64,000 bases of DNA from Pochonia chlamydosporia 170 (taxonomy: Eukaryota > Ascomycota > Sordariomycetes > Hypocreales > Clavicipitaceae): positions 6,572,001 through 6,636,000 of the forward strand of contig NC_035790.1 of NCBI RefSeq assembly GCF_001653235.2, written 5' to 3'. Shown piece after piece: positions 34,746 through 46,500 of the stretch (within the stretch, counting starts at the first letter, position 1; each line of letters begins with the position of its first letter). The notes beneath the pieces are model-generated. The model ran no database searches. It was not told where the DNA came from and saw only the letters and a program-made list of their open reading frames with translations. Both the position numbers and the translations under genes were made by a program.

Positions 34746-36678
34746 ATGATGGCGACACCGATTGACGGAATAGGCGGCGAGATGGCCGTTTTGGAAAGTT
34801 CGGGAGGCAAGAAGGTTGCTGGTGTTTTTGAGGAAGCAGTATGTGTAGATCGAGAAGATGGTTTGGATCAAGGTTCTGGGGCGGACTTTACGGCAAATGA
34901 TCAGAGAGACATGCAGCGCATGGGCAAGACACAGCAGTTTCGAGTGAGTTACACATCATTTGTAATGAATGCAGGCCAGAAATCTAATGAGACACGGCAG
35001 AGGAACTTTCGAATGATGTCTACGATTGGCTTCACAATTTGTGTTACGGGAACATGGGTTATTTTGCTAACGTATGCTTGCGACGACTTGCCTGGTGTAG
35101 TACTGTGTAGTACTTGCGAATAAACCAGTGCTAACATGATTCAGATCACACACCCAAGGTCTAATTGCTGGAGGCATGTCCGGTCTCTTTTGGTCTTTGT
35201 GCTGGTCGCATATTGGCCAGTTCTTCATTGTCCTGTCTCTCGCTGAAATGGCGTCCATGGCTCCCACTGCTGGCGGTCAGTATCACTGGGTATCGGAATT
35301 TTCTCCTCGAGAATACCAAAAGGTTCTCAGTTACTTGTCAGGTATGCATTATACACCTTATCAGTCTGACAGATGGTAGAACTTGAACTAATGACAAAAA
35401 GGATGGCTTTCAACTGTCTCGTGGCAAAGCATCGTTGCGTTGGACGCATTCCAAATTGGCTCCATTATTCAGGGCCTCATTGCTCTCAATGACGATTCAT
35501 ATTCACCGACGAGATGGCAGGGGACTTTGCTTGTAATTGCGTCAGTCATTGCGGTTTCCCTCTTCAATGTCTTTGCTGCAAAGCATCTCCCCTTAGCTGA
35601 AGGGACCTTTGTCACTCTGTACATCTTCTCCTTCTTTCCGGTTGTCATCACTTTGCTCGTATTAGCGCCCAAGCAATCCGCTAGTGAGGTCTTTACTCAT
35701 TTCACAGATAATGGAGCAGGATGGCCATCACTTCCGTTGACAGTCATGGTTGGACAGGTGTCGTCTATGTTTGTAGTTCTTGGTACGAAGCAATTTCGAA
35801 CAACCGTCTTCATATCTGACTAACTCATCAAAGGCTCCGACTCTGTGGCACACATGGCAGAAGAAATCAAGGACGCTGGAGTTGTCGTCCCGAGGAGTAT
35901 GGTCTGGTCGTTCTTAATCAATGTACCGTTCACCTTTGGACTTTTGATCGCGTACTTGTTCTGTATTGGAAACGTTGAAGAGGCCCTGGCGTCTAAAACA
36001 GGATTCCCATTCATGTATGTCTTTCAGAACGCGACAAAATCCATTAGCGCTACGACGGGTCTTACCATTGTAGTGCTGGTGCTGTTGACGATGATTACCA
36101 TCAGTGCGCTGGCATCGACATCGCGACAAACCTTTGCTTTTGCTCGAGATAAAGGCCTTCCATTCTCCAACTGGCTTGGGACTGTAAGATACCTCACCTC
36201 AGATCCGTCTTAAACTGTGTCTCACTAAAAGAAACAGGTCCATCCTTCGTGGCAAGTTCCGGTAAACTCAGTCTTCTTCACATGCGCCTTCTCAATGGCG
36301 TTTGCTCTCATCAACATCGGCTCAACGGTCGCATTCAACGCCATGCTTTCACTGTCAACTGTTGCGCTTATGGCCACGTATGTTGTCTCCATTGGATGCG
36401 TCACATTGAAACGTATTCGAGGCGAGCAACTTCCCCGGTGTCGCTGGAGCCTTGGTCGATCTGGTCTTTCTATCAACATCATCGCGCTCTTGTACTCATG
36501 TTGGTCATTCTTTTGGAGTTTCTGGCCAAACAGTTATGAAGTCACTGCTGCAAATTTTAACTGGGCGTGTGTGCTCTTTGTCGGATTGATGGCCATATCG
36601 TGGGCTATTTATTTTGCCAAGGCAAGGCACGTATATGAAGGGCCGGTTGCGACGGTTGAAGGATATAAGGAGAGTTAG
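34746..36678 (+). CDS. APC-superfamily amino acid/GABA/choline-type permease
   Basis: There are six exons: 34746-34943, 35001-35071, 35145-35341, 35402-35782, 35834-36183 and 36238-36678. The product is 545 residues. The introns are 51-73 nt, with donors GTGAGT, GTATGC, GTATGC, GTACGA and GTAAGA. The open upstream frame begins at TTG, so the ATG at 34746 is used. Family features include the N-terminal cytosolic tail ending QRNFRM-like sequence, a GGMSGLFWSLCWSHIGQF helix, EMASMAPTAGGQYHWVSEFSP and VAHMAEEIKDAGVVVPRSM (a typical APC helix 6-7 signature), then ASTSRQTFAFARDKGLPFS. About twelve hydrophobic helices are expected at the plasma membrane or vacuole. Fungal members import amino acids, GABA, choline or polyamines, and specificity cannot be read here. 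It is divergent from the receptor gene. Confidence 0.9.
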
Positions 36679-37425
36679 TGTGAGTTGTGTAACGAACTTG
36701 TGTCAAGTCTGTGTCAAGTTTACTTAGCAACTAAGAGACAGATGTGCGCATTGACGTAGAAGCATGTAATAAGTCCAAACTGTTTGGCCAATAAAAAAGA
36801 GTAAAATATAATTAAATGAACGATAAACGTAATAATCGTTTCAGCTTTTGGGAGGTTGGGAGAGTAACATTGTTGTCCGGAGTTAAGGTCAGACAAGCGC
36901 ATTGCAGTTAAACATCAAGCTATTCGCACAAGAAAGAGTATTATAACAGCAATTTTATTGCAAGTTGGCTATCCACGCAATTCTTGGTTTTGGGCTACGT
37001 GGATAATATCCCCTGTCCCGAGTAGAAAGCGACTTGCACCACCGCAGCTTGCTTATCGATCTTTGGCGACAACGAGCACGTTAAACCCCAAACATACTTA
37101 CTCGCGTGGCAAAACTATTTCCAGTTTCGCATTTATTGGAGGTGAGATGGCAGTGACTTTGATACGTGGCGGTCTGCTGAACCTTGCCCTTGAGACCAGA
37201 CTAGTTGGGACTCGTAAGCAGCGTCATTCTTGGATGGTTTGATAACCTCAGATAGATCATTTTCTCGACAGAATGGTGGCCAGATTTATTTTTGGAGGCC
37301 TGCCATTAGTATTTGGGACACCATGGGGCACAGGTTTCTTTAAATAGCTCTGTAAGGTACTTGATTGTACCTTGTGAAGAGACATCTTGCTTGACCGTCT
37401 ACTGATCGAATTCTTTCATATCATC
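36679..37425. other. intergenic region, CDF transporter promoter
   Basis: This 0.75-kb gap is AT-rich at its start and holds a small duplication GTGTCAAGT twice near 36701-36718. A 94-codon frame (36958-37242) starts at a non-ATG codon and has no recognisable content. The region should contain the permease terminator and the CDF promoter. Confidence 0.45.
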
Positions 37426-39159
37426 ATGGCTATTCCGTCGCCAACCCTGTCTGCCAAGAAGGCTGATGTAACTGATGAGCATGTTCAACCTGGCGAACAG
37501 CTCGTCGCGAATCACACAGGTGGGACTGACCATTCGATCTTCGATGAACCTCAGATAAAGCTTGGCGCCGCGAACCCCAATGATTCAGAAGTACACAGCC
37601 TCAAGATCTGCACAACTAGTCGATTTAATGCTGACTCCCTTTAAAGAAGATATCCTCCAAACCGAGTTCCATTCTCCAGTCGCCCCAGGACGATGCCAAC
37701 ATCGCCGCCGGCAATGATGCTGCAAAAGTCGCCCCAATCTTGCTCAACTCCGAAACCTTTAGATCAGCGAAGTATGAGGATCTTGACAAAGAACTGGAAT
37801 CAAGATACGCTAAACGCAACCGAAAAAAGTTGAAGAGCTTTTATACGAAACAAAATGATCTAATAGATGAATATTTGGGCGTCGAAGAGGAGGAACAACT
37901 CGCATCTGATGAGGAGATTCGAATGCGGCCGCGGATTAGGTTTGCGGTATATGCGTCTTTCACGGCCAACCTTTGTCTTTTTATCATTCAGATGTATGCT
38001 GCTATATCTACAGGCTCGCTTGCGGTATGTACTTGGCGAAACATCTCGTGGTCTTGCCGGGCCAAACGCTGATTACTTATTACACAGCTCTTTGCTACGG
38101 CAGCCGACGCTTTCATGGATCTGGTCTCATCGTGTGTGATGCTCATTACATCAAAACTTGCTCGGCGACCGAGCATTTACAAGTTCCCGGTTGTGAGTAT
38201 TCGTGACTGCCACTGACACCGCGTTACATCAATTTTGCTGAAACTGTATGGTCATTTTCTAGGGCCGCACCAGGATCGAGCCAGTTGGTATCATCGTCTT
38301 TTGCGCATTGATGGCCACGGTAGCTGTTCAGTTATTAGTATGTCAAAGTCAGCTCACAAAAGTAGTCCAACTAACGTGTAGCAAGATTGAATCTGCTCGT
38401 CATCTCGCCGATGGCGAGCGTGAATCTAGTCCTCTACAACCTATACCACTTTCGCTCGTTGGTGTCGCAAGTTCGTATTTACAGTCATCCATGAATAATG
38501 TCTATGACGCTGATTTGAGGAAATAGTATTGATGAAGAGCTCTTTGATGGTCTATTGCTTCTTCTACAGGCGCTTCCCATCTGTGCATGTCTTCTTCATA
38601 GACCACCGTAATGATATTGTTGTCAACATCTTTGGTCTGGTCATGTCAATTGTCGGAGACCACTTCATCTGGTATCTGGATCCAGTCGGCGCAATTTGCA
38701 TTGCTCTGCTGATCCTCTTCTCCTGGGCATCCAACGCGTTCGAACAAGTCTGGCTTCTTGCAGGCAAAGGAGCACCCAAGACGTACGTGTCGAAACTAAT
38801 TTATGTGACTCTCACTCATAGTGTTCATGTTCTTAAGGTTGATACGGTAAGTTGATTTGCATATTTGTGTTCCACACTCTGACTCTGGGTAGTGTCGAGC
38901 GTACCACGCAGGACAGAAGTACTACGTTGAGGTCGACATTGTCATGGACGCAGACACGCCGCTTCGCACTTCTCACGACGTCAGTCAATCGTTACAAAGA
39001 AAACTTGAAGGGCTGGCAGATGTGGAAAGAGCATTTGTTCATGTGGATTACGAACATGACCACAATGTTCATGAGGAGCACAAACCGCTCTATGAGAATG
39101 TTCAGCTGAAGACGCTGAGAGATTATTTTCGCTCTTTTATCAGAAAAAGGAGAAATTGA
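37426..39159 (+). CDS. cation diffusion facilitator, Mn2+-type (MTP/CDF family)
   Basis: There are seven exons: 37426-37590, 37647-38024, 38088-38192, 38263-38337, 38386-38470, 38527-38846 and 38893-39159. The product is 464 residues. The metal-site motifs are D188-x3-D192 (DAFMD, helix 2) and D295-x3-D299 (DHRND, helix 5). A DxxxD pair in both helices is the hallmark of the manganese CDF branch, so export or sequestration of Mn2+ is likely. Other family blocks are RKKLKSFYTKQNDLIDEYLG, WYLDPVGAICIALLI and the cytosolic domain YYVEVDIVMD...HDVSQSLQRKLEGL. The C-terminus is HERHKPLYEN-like. The fourth intron is only 48 nt and ends CAAG; the alternative TGTAG gives a stop. The first donor (GTACAC) is weak, so the N-terminal 55 residues are the least certain part. 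Confidence 0.9.
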
Positions 39160-39650
39160 GAGTAGAGAGGAGTGTCCATCTCTACGGTATATTGATATGT
39201 ATGGGGCATACAAAATGCGCGAATATGTACATGTTTTATGTCTCTGGAAAGAATTTACTAGTGGTCGATCGTTTGATGTGCACGAAAGGTTACTCAAGCT
39301 CTTCGTCAAAGTTGATAAACCTTCTCCGAAGACGTATCAAAGAGGGGACTTCAACTTTAGGCCCAAACTCTCATAAGAGACAGCCAAGCCTGACAAGAGC
39401 ACCTTTCGATTCATAAGTCAATGGACTTGCTCGTAGTGCAAACTATTGAAAGGCCAAAGGATCTGGCGACACATAACGGGGAGCAAATGGGTAAAGCAGA
39501 CACTGCAAGTACATATATATCATCTTAATATAGTATTATGTAGATCAAGTCATATTGCTGGCATGACGTGTGCTGTTTTCTGGTAAAGTGCAGTTGAGGC
39601 CTTCTCGTACCTCTTGGAATTCCTCGTAACATGGGACCATAAAGCCTGTT
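39160..39650. other. intergenic region between convergent genes
   Basis: This 0.49-kb stretch separates the convergent CDF and propeller genes. It is AT-rich (for example around 39511-39540) and holds no supported gene. Confidence 0.5.
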
Positions 39651-41673
39651 CTAAAGCACAAGCGCCATGACGTCCAACTTATTCGACCCATGTCTGTGAA
39701 TCAGCAGTTGCAACCCATCCTTAGACAAAAAACACTGATCTTTGGACCCCAGCTTCACAACCCTGACCCGAGACCACTTCTCTGACGACATCTCGCGCAT
39801 TGCCTTCTCCCTATTCTGGGCCCCGGCAAGTGTAAACCTCGTAAGAGTCACCGTCTTGCCCCGTGATAACAGCGATTCGTTTATCTCCGTCCTCGTGATA
39901 ACACCCGACGCCTGATCAACACACATGCTCACAAACATCGATGCCACAAAGCCGGCATTCCAAGTCTGCGAAAAACTGCGATCAGCCATCACCGAGGTCA
40001 CAGTCTCACCAGTCTTGATATCCACTATGATTGACTTGTCGCTTGAATGATAGTCGGGAATACTACACAGCCACTGATCATCCCTAGGGATGAGGAGAGA
40101 TGCTTTAAATGGCGGCAGAGTCTGCATAAACCCTTGAGAGGCAGGACCAGGCCACTCATAGGAGGTTGCGAGGCACCCGGCGATGCAGTCGTATAAGCGT
40201 ATAAAAATCGAGAGATTGCTGCTGTCCACTTCCACGGCGCTGGGGCCTTCAATAACCACGACGTGCCTACTATCCGGGGCGTATTCGGCTCCTAAGCCAC
40301 GCCAACGTTGTAACTGCTTGACTAGAATTTGCTTGGGAGGACTGGGAGTGTCGTCAAGATGGCGGATTTTTAAAAAGTTGACGGCGTTGGAGCTTCCACC
40401 CCACTGCATTAGAGCGAGCTTTTTGTTGTCTGGCGATATAATGCTCAGATCGGAATCATTCTGTGCTAGCGGATGCGATGATTTGACATCTCCAGTATTA
40501 GCATCGAACAGGAAGAGTCTTCGGTCGTCGCCTTGTTTCACGGTCATGCTGACAATGCTGCTATCGGGAGATACGCTCATTCCAACGGTGAAGATGGAGT
40601 GAGCTTCAAGTTCTGGTGAGTAACTCGTCTTCTCCCATGTGAGGATGCCTTTATTAGCGCTGTAGACTTGAAGGCTATTTTCTGTGGCTAGAGCCACTTT
40701 CTTTTCATAGTGGTTCCCAAAGAACTGGACCTTAAGTACAGAAGAAGACTCAGGCAGATTGGTGTCGATTATAGATACCGGCTTCACCTCCAAGTTTGGA
40801 CGAAACGTGGGGATGTATGGTCTACTGTGTTGTTAGTGCTGTCTGTTCTTCAGCCGAGAGGTGTACTTTTGGCCCTTTCTGGGACGTACCTTGAGGTATC
40901 TGTAGCATTTGACTTCTTTATAGCTGTTATGCTTGTTGGAGTCGGAGCAGTGGAATTAGCCATTCCTAGTCCACGTAACGCAGCCTTCTCATCTACAAAG
41001 CCTGTAGGTGTGAGAGCCGATTTTTGCGTCACATCCGGTGTATGACTCTCCGTGGCTGTTTCGTAGCTAGGCGGGAACTCTGATCGTGCTTCGTTTTGCG
41101 ACCTTGTCCCAGGAATCGGCTTGAAGAAGCCTCTCATATGGGCAATACTGATGAGAATTTCGGACTTGGAGGCTACGGTCGCTTGGTCATTGAACTCAGT
41201 TTGGAGGAAATGTGATGTTGACCTGACATAAAGTTAACATCTCTTGCAACCCGACAAGTTGCGCAGTAAGCAGTAAAAACTAGCTGCAGTCAAGACTAAG
41301 AGATCTCGTACAATGTATGCATATCCGAAGCGATTTTTAGGCGTTTTGAGACGGTCTTCAACAGGCTCGCATCTGCATCATCGGTCAAAACCTCGGTCGA
41401 TGTTTGGCTGTTAACATGTCGACGGATGCTTGCCAAAGTATGCCCTGAAGTATTGAGTAATGATACCGCCTCGGTAATGATCTGGTCAGGAAGTTCTGTG
41501 TTGTGCCTGAAGTCGTCACCTAGCTTTTCAACGCCCTCGTGGAGATCCGCCAGAATGCTTGTGAGTGAAGTGCGACAGTCATTTTCCAAGACGCGGTCCT
41601 CTCCAATTAGTATCCTTAATGAGTCAATCGAACTCGTCAAGGTCGCATGGTCAACCTGACCTTGGCCACCCAT
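39651..41673 (-). CDS. unrecognised protein: helical N-terminus and beta-propeller-like C-terminus
   Basis: There are three exons: 41673-41312, 41222-40890 and 40821-39651. Introns are 89 nt (GTACGA...CAG) and 68 nt (GTACGT...TAG), and the product is 621 residues. The frame is open to 41712 only from a GTG. About residues 1-125 look helical (HATLTSSIDSLRILIGEDRV, LLNTSGHTLASIRRHV). Next is a disordered Pro/Thr-rich linker (PPSYETATESHTPDVTQK). The last 380 residues show regularly spaced beta-strand phrases with WD40/quinoprotein-like character: VQFFGNHYEKKVALATE, VGMSVSPDSSIVSMT, LFLFDANTGDV, LSIISPDNKKLALMQW. I do not recognise the protein and no enzyme motif is visible. It could be a scaffold or a member of a fungal-specific family. 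Both introns join parts that read as one protein, but this fusion rests on splice logic alone. Confidence 0.65.
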
Positions 41674-42804
41674 GGTAAATTGTTTCTCAACAGGCGACCA
41701 ACTTGCTGTCACGATTCCATTGATTGGGGAATACGAAACTCAGAAACGACAAGGCAGAGTCCAAAATGACATTCGAATTGAAGACCGAGGCCAAAAGTTC
41801 AACAACAGAATAAATGGAGTTTCTGTTCCTTGTTCTGGAACTCCCAAATATTGGCCGTTGTGGAGCAATTACACTCAGCCGCAGCCAGCAACAGCCAACT
41901 AGTCACTAAAGGCGGAACTTCTGAACTATTGCCCAGGGTCTGTACATGAGTTGAACACCCTCGTCGATAATAAGCATGAAATGCTCCGGAATGCAGGTGA
42001 AGTTGCAACGCCCTAAACAGGCTCTCGCCGAGAGAAGCCTAAGCGAAAGAGCCGCAAAACCTGTCATTAATTCATGTAATTACTTTGACACATGGGACAA
42101 CAATACTGAAGTGTGCAATTATACAATTTTGTACATGTGATTGAACTTGCAAGTTAGAGGACACTCAATGACCAAGACATTTCTTATGTTAACGGCTCAT
42201 GTTTCTGCAATGCAGGTGTCTGTATTTTGACATAAGACTCGACAATGAACTTTGTGCTTTGTCGAGGTAGAAAACTCTCCGAATTCCATTTGATTGAACC
42301 TTAGGGGACAGGCAAATAGGAAAATGTAGAATTGAATTTAGCCTGTTTTGTGTTTCGGTGTGGTGGCTTGACACTGCTTTGGCACCATAACAGTTGCGTT
42401 GAACTGAACTCTTCAAATGTGGTTTAACTTAAAAGTGAGGCTGATTAAATGACTTGATCAGCCAATGTTCGTACCCATGCCTGTAAAAGCAAATGCATTA
42501 CCAGCCGTGTTCTTGTTGCTTTTTGTTCATTATGACGGCCCGAAGTGCCGATCGCATCCAGCAATCCTTTCTTACTCCAACCTCTCAAGCCTAAACCACA
42601 ATACCGTACCTCCCGACCTGCCGGCTAAGTATGCGACATATTTATGAGCCCACCGCTTCATTTTCGTAGATTGTGTTTTTCGAGGGTAAAAGGTTTGGTC
42701 TATCATCAACTTTGTAGTTATATGTTCTCCTTTACAAGTAACCTGCACAAAATCACGTTGTCCAAATCGCAAATTATTCCCCTACACAGCTAATTAGGCA
42801 CCGT
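41674..42804. other. intergenic region
   Basis: This 1.1-kb AT-rich gap lies between two minus-strand genes. Only short frames of 60-76 codons are seen, with no recognisable domain. It should hold the propeller-gene promoter and the ThuA-like terminator. Confidence 0.5.
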
Positions 42805-43566
42805 TTATATCAGTCTAGCAGCCCAAAGCAGGCCACTTAATGCTTGACCCATAAACACATCATCTTCATATGCTGCATCAAAATGGCCCAGCGCCGTCTG
42901 AAACACCCTACCACCTTCAAACTCCTGGCACCAGATGATCGGGTGGCTGTCGCCAAGTGTGCCACCCTCATAAGTTTTTTCATCAACAGTCAGAAGAACT
43001 TCGAGGTTTGGATTCTGTTGCGGTGGTTTCTTGAAGTTATACCATTCATCAAACCAGTGTCGAGTCATGGTTGACTGTTGAAACGTATTGAGCCCGTCGC
43101 CTTGACCGTGCATCCCTCGGGTCAAAATTGGATGCGATAAACTCTCCGCCTTGATGATTCCATCCTGCGGCTTTGGATGGCCGTCAAAAGAACCACCGAT
43201 GAGTTTCTCATACCATCCTTCTTTGTCCACGCAGTCGGCGCCGCAGGAAGGCATTCCCGTCGTGGCGGTATGCATTCCAACGACACCCCCGCCCGCCCGG
43301 ACAAATCCCTTGAGAGCGTCTAGCTGGGTGCTGTCGTGAAAGTCCCCTGATACATGCTGTAAAACAATCACTCGAAACGTTGATAGTTTTTCCGGATTGA
43401 AAATGGAGGCATCTTCGCTTGCTTCAACTGTGAAAGCGGGCGAGGTACTGTTGGGATGTCGGCTTGCTTGGGCTAATCGCTTCCAACTTGATACGGCAGC
43501 TGGGATTGATTCATGACGATAACCTGCCGTCTTGCTGAAAACCAGGACGTGGAAAGGCTCTGACAT
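42805..43566 (-). CDS. ThuA-like domain protein
   Basis: This is a single exon of 253 residues from an ATG, covering the whole ThuA-like (trehalose-utilisation, glutamine-amidotransferase-like) fold. Typical phrases are LVFSKTAGYRHESIPAAV at the N-terminus, VIVLQHVSGDF, GGGVVGMHTAT, YEKLIGGSFDGHP, and near the end PIIWCQEFEGGRVFQTALGH. The family is common in bacteria, often beside sugar-metabolism genes, and is also known in fungi. Its biochemical role is unclear; the fold resembles class I glutamine amidotransferases but lacks a proven activity. No signal peptide is visible. It is one of the few intronless genes in this stretch, which fits, but does not prove, an acquired origin. Confidence 0.88.
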   Translation of the reverse strand: MSEPFHVLVFSKTAGYRHESIPAAVSSWKRLAQASRHPNSTSPAFTVEASEDASIFNPEKLSTFRVIVLQHVSGDFHDSTQLDALKGFVRAGGGVVGMHTATTGMPSCGADCVDKEGWYEKLIGGSFDGHPKPQDGIIKAESLSHPILTRGMHGQGDGLNTFQQSTMTRHWFDEWYNFKKPPQQNPNLEVLLTVDEKTYEGGTLGDSHPIIWCQEFEGGRVFQTALGHFDAAYEDDVFMGQALSGLLWAARLI

Positions 43567-46500
43567 TGCGCACTTGTATAAGTTTATATGGTGTATGTGG
43601 AAGGTTGATAAAAGAGCAGGGAAGTTGTGGGGAGTCGGAGAGGCACTTGGGTTCAGCCTAAGATTACTAGTAGTAGTTCGTAGGCTAAATAGGACGTTGT
43701 GTCAATACAGACCTCTGGTTCCATACCTACTGAAACTTTCGACATCGTGCCTTTTGGTACTTGATAGCCAGGAAAATAAACAAACTTGTTCGTCCTCCGT
43801 CTTCGTGGCCAAATCCTTGAGACATCTATGGCATTGCCTGGTTGAAGCAGCAATGTCGTAATGCGCCTATGGATCAGCCTTAAAAGCGAAATGGGACACC
43901 AGAAAGCCTTGAGGAAATGTACATACCCCTGACCTGCAGCATACAAGTATATATTAGGACCTGTTGTGCACTCGAATACATTCTGTTGGCTGTGCCTACT
44001 AAGCTCCGTATTGGTAATAACTCGCACGACAAAGCTTTTCCATGTCCACGATGAAGTGATATTTTCATTAATCGCCCCCTAAGATGTGTTAGAACATTCG
44101 GTTAAACATACTGACCGATTGCTGCGATAGTTTTTGATTCTTTAACGTTGGTATTCAGTGTTTCGGCCGTCGCAGGCAGCGCGTCTCAGTAACAAATATA
44201 CGACCGATTTAAGTTGGTAATTACATAGCTACTCTGTTCTAATACTTTTTGTAATTATTCTCGAAATAACTCGTGCTCTCAGTGTTGGTGTCCAGTATAT
44301 GTGCGTGTTGACGTCAACACCGGGAAGATTGATCTGTTTGCCCTTCTTGGATCTGACCATGGCAACATTTGCTGCTTAGGATAATGAGCTGTTGTTTTGT
44401 CATACCTCGATACCTGTTCTATGAGAACCATCCAACTTCTTCATTGCGCACTCGGATGCCTCGGCATTGAGCTTGTATAAACAGAAAACAAAATCTGGAA
44501 GAATGCCCACCAAGCCGTACCGCATTCACAGCAGCCGTCGTGTAAATGTATTATTTCTTCGGATAATTGTCTCCAAGTTGAGGGATTTTATGGGAACTTT
44601 TGCGTTCTTGGCTTATCAGTGTTGGCAGACATGCTCGGGTTACCACTTCATTCGCCTCGGAAAAGCTATTCAGTTGCTGTCACAGTCAGGATGCAGATCA
44701 CATGTTTGTACTTGTAGAGTGTTTTCAAGGCTGTTGCTGTTTAACGTAGACATCGATTCGTATTGTATTTCGCTGAGTCTGCGGTGTTTGTCTAACTGGG
44801 TTGGCATCGTAGAGCTGCGGTCAGATGGGTGTATGTCCTTGGCCCCTACGAGAGCAATGCCACCGCCATGTCCGACTGGAAAGGAGAGTTTGACTTTGAA
44901 GCCATGAACTAATATCATTGTGGAGCATCACAAATCCGAGACTTATCATCCTGGTGGTTGTAAAATGGCTCCGAGATGCGGGTTTTGTCGAAGTGGAATG
45001 GTATCGGGCACCGGACATTGGGCAACGTACCTGTAGCTTGATGCGCAGGATCTGCATAGCAAACTACGTGCCAGGAGTTCAGAGGAGAGATGGACTTGAA
45101 ACTCAGCCACCTAATCGTCGACCACGAACTTATATTGTACACGAGCTAGCCCTGCCATGTAACATGGCAGACTGGTACTTGTCAGCTGGATCAATTTGGC
45201 GAATGGCTAGATCAAGGGTGGTAATTGGTGAGTTGGCCAGTTCTTACATGGTGTTCATGCAAGAGCTTGAAAGTGGTATTTATCTGCGGGAAACGAATCC
45301 GGAAGAGGGTTGTGGTGTTAGATCCGAGCACCCAATGGAGTGGAATGGGATGCAGCCAAGCCTCAAACAAAAAGTCCGAAAGTGTAAAAACTCCATGTTT
45401 TTGATACCAAGGGGTGGATACTCCGTGGCTATGGTGGTTATTAGGTGCTTAGATCTCATACATTTTGTTTTAGGTTGGGAGTCACATCTCGAGACAAATT
45501 TCGCTTGTATGCGAGATGAATCTAGAGTTGATGAAGATATTGACGAGGAAAGTGCAGACTCAGCAGAATGGGAAGGAACGTTGAACAGACACAAGCGTTG
45601 AAACGCACGTGGCTCTGACCAGTTGACACTTGACGAACCAGACCAGACACTTCTCCTCACTGCAGAGTAGATGCATCATTGGCTGCACCACATTCATTGC
45701 CTCCGCGTGAAATATTTGGACAACTTTTGAAGACTTTAAACAACACGCAAGAGAGTGAAAAGAAAATTCACAGCAGACAAGATAAGGGCGGCAACACAAC
45801 AACCGTTCAACATTCCCCCAGTCCACTGTCAAAGTGCAGGTCGTGTCAGACAGAGGCAGCCGGGCCAACCTAAGGCCTGTGCCAGTCGACTTCCAGCACT
45901 TGAGATGCCATCATCTCTCCACCAGGCCAAGGTTGGCCCAACTGCGGCACGAACTAAGATGGCTCACTGACTGTAAGGCAGGTTTCAGAGGCAACATTTG
46001 AACATGACAGAATTCATGGGGCTTTGGCTTAGCGCCGAAAGATGTGAAATGGGTGAACAGGCCTGGTGGGCCAGCGACACGCGACAGGGAAATTCATGCC
46101 AGCGCCATCAGCTCGAGGCAGAAGCGCCAGTTCAATGGATCCTGTCCGCTTTCAGAGACCAAACACAGCCCACGCCACACAATCCCGACATGGACTGCTC
46201 TCTGGGCTGGCCTGGTTCAGATTCACCCCTGACGCTTGGTGTCCGCTGATTTGCCAGAACATTTCTGGCGCTCCGACTCATTCGTAGCCGTTGGCATATG
46301 CAGCCTCGCCCCATCGCAAAGCTGCCAGCAAATCTGCCCAATCGTGGATTGGCGCCCACATCCAACTTCAAGCTTGCTCACACGCCGCACTTCTGGTGAG
46401 GCTGATAGAAGTGAAGTTGACAACCGTGCCTTTGCTTCATCATGAAGGAAACCCGTGTGTGCGGCAAACGCCAAAGTAGGGTGCAATCCTCGTGAGTTCA

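Noticed and set aside
27572..43566. Secondary-metabolite biosynthetic cluster
   Set aside because: No polyketide synthase, NRPS, terpene cyclase or similar backbone enzyme, and no P450, is present in this stretch.
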